Shown here in pieces: positions 56,601 through 64,000 of a stretch of DNA of 64,000 bases. The stretch comes from Taenia hydatigena (taxonomy: Eukaryota; Platyhelminthes; Cestoda; Cyclophyllidea; Taeniidae). The DNA is taken from contig JADWOT020001138.1 of the NCBI GenBank assembly GCA_036345935.2, forward strand, positions 62,001 to 126,000. Reading direction: 5' to 3'. The notes beneath the pieces were generated by a model. It saw only the letters and a program-made list of their open reading frames with translations, ran no database searches and was not told the DNA's origin. The translations under genes were made by a program, and so were the position numbers. The number at the start of each line of letters is the position of its first letter. Position 1 is the first letter of the stretch.

Positions 56601-59600
56601 CAAAACTTGACTCCTTTCCGCATTGGCTTACCATCCTTTGCTTTTGAGTGTCTGTCTGCCCATTGGGTATTGGATTAGTGTGCTCACATTTACAGTGGTC
56701 GTAAGGTCTCTAATGCAAGGGATGATTGAGTGGTCTGTCAAAATAGACACCCTGCCCATGAACTACACCTACCTCGTTCAATTAGAAAACAAGAGCTGCC
56801 CTAATCTCTTACAGAATGGGATTAGATGCTGATTGCTGCTCCTAATCAAATTAACGTTAAAGAGGGACGGAAAGAATTTTGCCCCGTTTCCTTGCTAAAA
56901 GCACTGATAGAATAAAATATGCACCTGATTTTCCAATTTATATAAAATTCTGCCAAAGAGGATTCCGACTTTTTTCTAAGCCATTCTGGGCACCCTTATC
57001 ACTAACCAATTTCTAATTTTACAATTCATTGTGAGAATTGTCTACAAATAGTCAGCGGTATAAGCTCCCATGGCATAATTCTGCCGCCAGGGAAGACGCT
57101 CGAATGAAGGGATGGGCTGTGTAATAGTTTGTTAGCTTGACTGCCGATCACGGTTCCTTGGATGTCCATTTCGTCTTAGCCGAGTAAGCTAACCTCAAAG
57201 TTGTTCCAGCAGATCCATTCCCTCTGCTTACCGAATTATGTGTGTTTAGCCCTAGTATTATGTCCTCATTTGCTTTCAGTGAAGTCTCGAAATGCTGCAG
57301 CTGTCTTTAAAATATGAGATCATGCAGATGGAATTCTGTTCATTTCACTCTAACCCTTTCTTTCTTTTAAGCCTGTCAAATCATCTATAGCAATAGGTGC
57401 TTCATCGTTCTTCCTCTTTTTGGAAAGTGGTACCTATGTACTTAATAAGGCAGTCAAAGCATTGCATAATACACGGTTGCGAGCCAAATGGTGTGCAGGC
57501 TTTAAGGATGACATGAAGGGATTCCTGCTTTAAGTAGAATGGAAGGGGACATCCGTCAAGAGGATCTGCTAGAAAATCCTTAGTGACTACATCTTAATTT
57601 CTTCCACAATCCCTTCAAGCACCATGGCCCTCAAATCGGTATCCACTGACTTAAGCACTGTACCGTGTAAACCACCTACATGCAGTATTGGGGCTCATTG
57701 AGACCCAAGACTCCCTACGAAATCAGGAATATTTGCTATTTCGCAATGACAGCAGTCTTATGTTGCGAGTGCAATTATACCATTTACTTTGTGAGCCAAG
57801 AACGGCACATTTTATAGGCTTATATCCCAAAACATTTATACAAGTGCTTAATTTGTGAGCTGTGAACGCATTTTTTTCGGGGATAGTGGGGGTGACAACA
57901 GAACCAGTAGCCAGGGAAAGATGGTAGATCCATCGGTTGTGGTGGATGTGGGCATTGGAAATGCTACCCGCTTTTGCCGCAATTTAATTAGCAATTTTCA
58001 TCAGGCATGAGGACTTTGTACTGGTCATAAGTAAGACACATTGAATAAGAGAGGGCAATTGCCAAACTAGCAAACCTGAAAAGCATGGCAAGTGTTTTGT
58101 AAAATGCAAACATCTGGAATTTTTTTAGAGATGACCTGGCCACTTTCACTCATTTCGCAACAATGCACCACTTTTAAGCTAACTTGATACGAATGGGCAG
58201 TAGTCTTCCAAATGCTCTCCTTCCAGGTATTTATAGCTAATATTCGTCCATCTATCCTGATGCCTAGCAATTTTACATGCATCCTCATTCATGTAGGGAT
58301 GCTAGCAAGCACAAAGTTACAAACAAAGCTGCATCATTCCTTCGACAGAAACAGCAGCTCAATGTGTATTCACTTGTGTAGACCTTAGCGCTCGTGAGAG
58401 TGTGGTTCTTAAAGCAACCAATATTTACACGGCGTACATGAGGCGGGATCACCACCTAATTCCAACGACCTTGTTAGTGGTTGTTGCGTCATCCGGACTC
58501 TTGGTCATCGATGGCAGAACAGAATTAAGCTTCCACTCATTCAGCCGGGACAAATAATTTCTGCCTTTGTTGACGCACGCACGCAGGAAACATGCTTTAG
58601 AAAGAAGTTAGTAGGGGAATGACGGCAATCACACCACGCCTTCTAAGTATGTAATTAAGAAATTAGTAAAAGGACATTTATTTCACTTTCCAAGTAAACA
58701 GTTTTATTGGCTGGCTTTGGTGTTCAGAGCCTTCTCAATCCTTATAGACGAGCATCCTTTAGAGAATGCATTAAAGTGTTAAGACTAATTATGTTCATTG
58801 AGATTTATGCAGATTTCTAGGAAATGCGTTTAATGCATGCAGTGAGAAAAAAAGTAGAGGGCGGATACAAAAGATGGGTTAAATAAAAAGTCTGAGAAAG
58901 GAAACACATTATCGCAAATCCGCAAGGAAGATGATGAATACCGGCGGTGGAATGCAGCAGAAGGCAAATATCGAATGCCGTGAAGGGTTATTACTGTTGA
59001 AGCAGACAGTGAACAAACTCAAGGAATGAACGAAGACTAGTTCGTCGTATTAACGCACTAAGTTAACCCGAACAGTGGGTTATTTTGTGCCGGCAAAACT
59101 GACGTTACGAGTCTTCCCTACCATGCGATGTCTCCCTCCAGCCCTTAACATCACAGTAGCACTGAAGCTTGCATCGAATTGCTGTCACTACGCAAACGAC
59201 GCTCAGTAGTACTTGTGTTATAGAATCAACATACGGGTTGGCACTTTAGAGTTGAGCTCGAACCAGCCTTTGGTCACAAAATCACCATCAAAAAGGGTGC
59301 GATTTTCGGTCCTTATTACCAAGTGATGCAAAAGGGCATATTTGTCGGTCTATAATGTGTTAGCACTAAACGGAATTGACCAGTCACTTGAGCACTGCTT
59401 GCATCTTTATCTGATTGGCTCATGATACTAAATATAAATTTTGTTGGGGAAATGGTGTTAAGTATTAGATCAGTAACTGTAGCAAATAGCTATTCGAGTA
59501 ACCATTTTAATCCGTGTCTATGCCCATTAATCAACGGCAAGAGCAGAGGTATTCAAAAAGATTTTTTGGATAAAATTAATTCAATTTTATTTCGCATCTG

Positions 59601-60750
59601 TAGCAGAACGCGGAGCAAAGTCAAATATTTTTGGCTACAGTAAATATTGCCGATTAAAATAAGTGACAGTAGGTAAGAAAATGCTTGTAGAATTTTATGC
59701 GTTCACTTCAAATAGAGGGCTTTCATATGCGTGGTCAGGAGCCCAGTAAAGTATGAACAAGCATCGTATTTGCTTTAATGAAAAGATACTCGCCTCCGAA
59801 ATACTAGAGGCTCGTTGCCTTTCTCCTGTCTGCAGCCGCAGACAAATCATTCATGTATGGACATTTAATAACGAAGGCCCAATTCCCGATCTATAATGAA
59901 GGAAAAGGTCTGCATCGAGCAACAACAAAGAGTGTCATGCAGCATTATATCAAGATCCATTTATCTGCTACTCATAAGATGGAATGGCGTGACTGTCGTT
60001 ATCCATCTCCGATTTTAATATGATTTAGGACGAATGGCTATTGCATAAAATGACAACAAATAGAAAAATAGTTTACATTAACAAACATCAAAGCAAAGGT
60101 TTGAAAATCAATGTCAATTGTTTCTAAACAATCATAGGCACTTATTAAAAATGGCGGCTACAGAACAAAGGTATGGATCAACCAACGCCTAACCTAAACG
60201 CGATCAAATTTTAAATGATGGCTGTTTATCGTTTCGACAAGTTACAGCTAAAACCAATAATTTAAAGGGAAGAGATCCTCCTGAATGAAGCGAAAACAAA
60301 GACTGTGTACTGTCGATGGTCACCGATAGTCGTCCATGGAAATTCTTATAATTAGTGCTTGACACAAATGCTAAAAGCAGGTACCAGTTAATTCAGAATA
60401 ACAAATTAATTTGACTAGAGTAGGGGGCGATCTGGAAGCTCGCTCCTTCATTTTGATCTTTCGCGCTATCGACTATGCAAAACACAGGCAAGTTATGTGC
60501 TTCCAATGCCCAAAGAACAAAAACAAATAGAAAATCGTACTAGGATGTGAAAGGGAGCAAATTAATTAAATCATTTTTTCGGTCTTAATGAAGAGCACTC
60601 CACATATACAAAATTTAATCCAAACGATGCGCAAAAAATAAGATCGACGAGAGTGCAAAATGCAATTCATTCTACTGGTTGCAAGCTTCATTCGGGCACT
60701 GCGAGGAGAGTCGAGTACTTTGTGCCATATCTTTAGTCGCCATTTCTTGC
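56601..60750. other. No gene recognised
   Basis: Frames of 73 codons or fewer (for example 58288-58067, minus; 59422-59643, plus) without motif. No RNA gene or clear repeat noticed. Confidence 0.4.
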
Positions 60751-60871
60751 GTCTACTAAAAACACGCAATTTGACCTCCTCAAGCGCTTTTGATTCCATT
60801 AACAACGTCTCGACCCATGCAAATCTTACATCGACAAGCTTTTTTAAGTAGTACTCCTCGGCTATCACAAA
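60566..60871 (-). CDS. Exon-like open block at the end of repeat copy 2, unknown
   Basis: From the acceptor above 60871 the minus strand is open for 102 codons. The product is very basic and helical (for example LRVFSRRKKWRLKIWHKVL and SARMKLATSRMN). The first 35 codons are shared with copy 1 at 28974, beyond which the two copies diverge. Shared acceptor, kept register and no indels hint at past coding function, perhaps of a mobile element or a duplicated gene fragment. No known domain seen. Confidence 0.3.
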   Translation of the reverse strand, partial: FVIAEEYYLKKLVDVRFAWVETLLMESKALEEVKLRVFSRRKKWRLKIWHKVLDSPRSARMKLATSRMNCILHSRRSYFLRIVWIKFCICGVLFIKTEKMI

Positions 60872-61650
60872 CTGTAAATTGTCAAGTAGGAGACGTATCC
60901 GCGAATAAAAATAAATTAGAAGGCATGTTTTAAAAACGGTACGCAATAACCATATTAACGGCTAATAATTACTATTCGAAAAGGACGCATTATCATCCAA
61001 ACCACCAGCGGGTCATTCTAATTCATCCTGAGGACTGCTCACTAGTCACCAATTAGATTGTTAGAGCTAACGAATCCAGAAAAAATCAGTAATAGCTCAA
61101 TTTGGCACAAATGCATACTCAAGCGTTCGCTTGCACTTGCTGCGCGATAAATCCAAATGCCCAATTGTAGAACTAATTTGAATAGTAAAAAAAGCCGGCA
61201 ATATCAACCGAACTGCGTGCAGATTGGCAAAAATTGCTTAACTGCTTTTAGCAGAGCTGCGATTTGTTCTGCCACTAAAAAGCCCAATCGCCACAGTTTC
61301 TCTGATTTGAAAGAGCCTGGAGAAATTCAGAGGGAACGAATCAGACTTCTTAAAAGGAGGCCAATATTGGCGGTTCTTAAGGCATTTTCGCGCAGAAAGC
61401 CTTGCACATGTATAATAAGATACGTTCTTAGCACGCAAGTTGGGCTGTTAATGATCCGTCATTACTTCGGCAAAAGCACATGCCAGCCGCCATAATTCGA
61501 CATAGTCTCCTGTTTTCCATACGCCAATTTTAACCTAAACTGCGATCACATCCACTTGGGGCTGGATCGGAGAGCTAGAGTTCAGCGTATTGTGCTCCAT
61601 ACAGCTTGCACTCAAAGAAACTGAGGTGTACATAGGTCGAAGTCTTTGTT
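60770..61650 (-). repeat. Dispersed ~870-bp repeat, copy 2 (inverted relative to copy 1)
   Basis: Reverse complement of this stretch matches 28190-29075, at roughly 80 per cent in the best parts. On the minus strand the acceptor-like TTGACAATTTACAG is followed from 60871 by an open block FVIAEEYYLKKLVDVRFAWV and ETLLMESKALEEV, the codon-by-codon partner of copy 1. Copy 2 has TGG where copy 1 has TGA, and its frame stays open to 60566. The opposite strand also has a 112-codon frame (61157-61495). Either strand could carry the remains of a coding exon; I recognise no family. Confidence 0.85.
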
Positions 61651-62815
61651 GCGCATAAGATTTTTTTAAACAAAGGTCCCAACACAAAAGCAGGGATGCT
61701 TATCTTGACACATTGTGCATGAGCGTTCTCGTACTTCATTTGTTCAGCGCTGCCTCACGCACGCTTGACAAATGCATGCATCAGGCCACGTCCAGGAATC
61801 GCGAAGTACATGCAAAGCATAATTCGATACCGTTGTAGAGACTTCCTGTAACAGAGAGCTTTAAAGACCAGTTCGATGCATGAATTTCAATATTGCCGAC
61901 CTGTAGATTTTGTTGGGACAGACTTGTATGAGAATCGGAAACTTAAAGACCCTCGAAGTTAGCGGTGCTGGACATTGCGAGATCCTCAGACAACAGGACG
62001 ATTCCTGCTTTATAGGCATTTATGACGTTGTCGATGTTTACTTTATCATGCTACCATGCTGCCAGCAACAGGACCGCTACTGGATTCTTCATCTATCCAT
62101 CTCTCATCCGTTGCTTTTCTGTATAATCTTTTTTGATAGCGGATCTTTTGTGCTTTAGATCTTAAATGCTTGTTTGGATCGCCAATCCGGAATGAACGTT
62201 TACGTGAGCGCTATTACAAGAAAAAAGTTCAAAATCAGCAATTTTCGATATCCGACAGCAGGCGCAAGCTAAAGTTTGGCAAAACTGCACGAAGGAACTT
62301 GAACGGCTTGGTCGTGTGCCTAAAGGAGGTCACTCGGAGCGTTTGTATGCGCTTTGCTTGTCATGCAATTACGGGCTGTTTCTGTCTGCCCTCAAAAGTT
62401 TCAGACATTGTCATGCCTTGGCATGAAAAAATGAAGCCCTTGCACCTCGACCATACATATCCGATAATGCCAGTCGGCTAAAGCATTACGAGGCGTTGAT
62501 TTCCTTTCGCCAAGTTCATTGACCTTCACATATTGTGGCATATCAAGTAGTTTTGAACCTATCTAAAATTTATCAACATCCAGATGTCTAACCGGTATTC
62601 TTGATGTGGTGTCAATGATGATTAGCCTTTCCACGTTCCATGGTTTCTTTATCTGTAGGTTTGAAACAATGTGACAGCAGAACACGTGCGGAAGGCAATG
62701 TAAAATGATCTTTAGATTTTCTCTATTTTCATTGCCGATTGTTGTGATCCTCCATTGAGCATTAGATCAATTGCATGCTCCTGTGACACCTAGTTTTGCG
62801 CTAAAAATCTTGTGC
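61651..62815. other. Stretch between two repeats with open frames of unknown value
   Basis: Plus-strand frames at 61910-62158 (82 codons) and 62170-62481 (103 codons) follow each other in different frames. The second begins with basic sequence (RNERLRERYYKKKVQNQQF) and contains several Cys further on. No family recognised; could be one decayed coding unit. Confidence 0.25.
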
Positions 62816-63190
62816 TTTTGAAGGAGAGTTGAACGATCACTTTGATTATGATTTGTTCGCAGTCCAATACGAGAATATGGCAATCACGGTGAGCCTATGG
62901 TCATCTAGATTGGCACCCATTCTGAGTGCCAAGACTTCCAATTTCACTTAGAGGAGATATTGTAACTAATCTTACTTGCACAATAAAATATTGACCGACT
63001 TTTGATTGGCTCAATTTGCCTGCTATAAACTGGATTCGGGCGCTAATGAGGACATTGTAAAGTAACTTAGCGCAAAAGTACAGCAATACCTCGCGGAAGA
63101 GTATGAAATTCGTCCAAAAGGAGTCCGCATAAGCCGGTGGCTTTGCTCAAAGCTTGGCATTATTTTAGTAATAAATTGCTTTATGAAATT
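62816..63190 (+). repeat. Dispersed ~370-bp repeat family 2, copy 2
   Basis: Direct-orientation partner of 51100-51474, about 11.7 kb downstream, sharing the same ordered landmarks (AGAGTTGAACGATCACTTTG, TTGACCGACTTT, CAAAAGTACAGCA, GGAAGAGTA, GGCTTTGCT). Copies differ by many substitutions and small indels. Confidence 0.75.
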
Positions 63191-64000
63191 GTTAATAAAT
63201 CGACTTCAGGCAATCGTCGAGCTGCGTAAACATTATTCTGAATTGCTAAGTTTCTCTGAATGGAATAAATGAAGTCATGCCACTGCTAGCCTTAAAGATA
63301 TAAGAAAGAAATTAAAACATATGCCCGAAATTATGCGAAAAAAAACAAAGTTGAGAAAAAATTTGGCCAATTGATGAGAATGCATTGTGAATATTGCATG
63401 GCATTTCATCCAATATTCACACATGCATACACACATACCAAATTTTTTACGCTCCATTGAATTAAGATTATGGAACCAATCTAAGGTTTGGTACCATGGT
63501 TATTGCGCATGCATGCACGCGCGGGGATGTTTCTTGTAACTGACGCAACGCGAGCATAAAAGAGAACAGGGTTGTGTGCACAACTAATGGGTCTATGCGA
63601 TTACCCTATGACCTAACCACGTGTAATTCCCCTCAACTGTGTGGTCCGGTTCGCCGCCAACTCCATGGTGCATTTAAAATGCAGACTAGGTATAGACTTT
63701 AATACCTCCATACTTGCACCTTGTGAATATTAATAAACGGTCATACGTTGGAACCATAACTAAATAGGATGCAGTCTTCGGCCTAATTTTGCTTTTGAAC
63801 TGAATGGCGATCATTTAACTACCGAAAATCGACAATATTGATAATGCTAAATCCTACTTCACCGAGCCCTTAACGATTATGTACCAAATAATCACGCTGC
63901 AAGTAGACTAATATCCTACAAATTAGTAAAACTGGCTGTGGAGCTTCTCGCAAATAGAAGTTAACTTTTGCAGACTAACGAACAAGCCAATTTAGACGTT
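63191..64000. other. No gene recognised
   Basis: AT-rich with short frames. A minor CATGCATGCACGCGCG word near 63508 is noted only as simple sequence. Confidence 0.4.

Noticed and set aside
1..64000. CRISPR arrays, rRNA genes, bacterial operons, phage or integrated virus genes
   Set aside because: Looked for regular spaced repeats, dense unidirectional gene arrangement and polymerase, integrase or capsid motifs; none were seen.

Overview
The window looks like nuclear DNA of a metazoan with short, widely spaced exons separated by much repeat-rich non-coding sequence. The sequence is AT-rich, reading frames are short and split by GT-AG introns, some introns are very small (about 40-120 bp), and the recognisable families are animal ones: a receptor-type guanylate cyclase, a T-box transcription factor and a C2H2 zinc-finger protein. 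tRNA-derived SINE-like heads and the tiny introns would fit a flatworm, perhaps a tapeworm, but that is an inference from general character and not from a diagnostic gene. I see no bacterial operon, CRISPR array, rRNA or plasmid/phage feature.

Layout. Roughly 0.75-6.45 kb, minus strand: exons of a membrane receptor guanylate cyclase in the correct order (extracellular ligand-binding part, kinase-homology domain, dimerisation helix, cyclase catalytic domain). Splice sites are largely kept, but the frame is broken by a nonsense codon and at least three frame changes, so it reads as an unprocessed pseudogene (or a badly sequenced gene). 7.67-8.13 kb: a diverged 240-bp tandem duplication. 14.17-15.61 kb: a large, nearly perfect inverted repeat with tRNA-like motifs in each arm. 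20.1-20.55 kb: a G-rich strand-asymmetric tract ending in a tRNA-like element; further tRNA-like heads lie at 36.6 and 54.7 kb on the minus strand.

26.19-27.94 kb, plus strand: a complete four-exon T-box gene (489 residues), very divergent in the DNA-binding domain and stopping right at the end of it. Downstream, 28.19-29.08 kb is one copy of an ~870-bp dispersed repeat whose second copy lies inverted at 60.77-61.65 kb. 34.84-35.66 kb, minus strand: four phase-1 exons of a C2H2 zinc-finger gene, about one finger per exon, with flanking exons not found. A second dispersed repeat family has direct copies at 51.1-51.47 and 62.82-63.19 kb.

The rest holds scattered open frames that cannot be assigned. 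A few with plausible splice sites are listed at low confidence. The three recognisable genes belong to unrelated processes (cGMP signalling, developmental transcription, zinc-finger regulation) and there is no sign that they work together.
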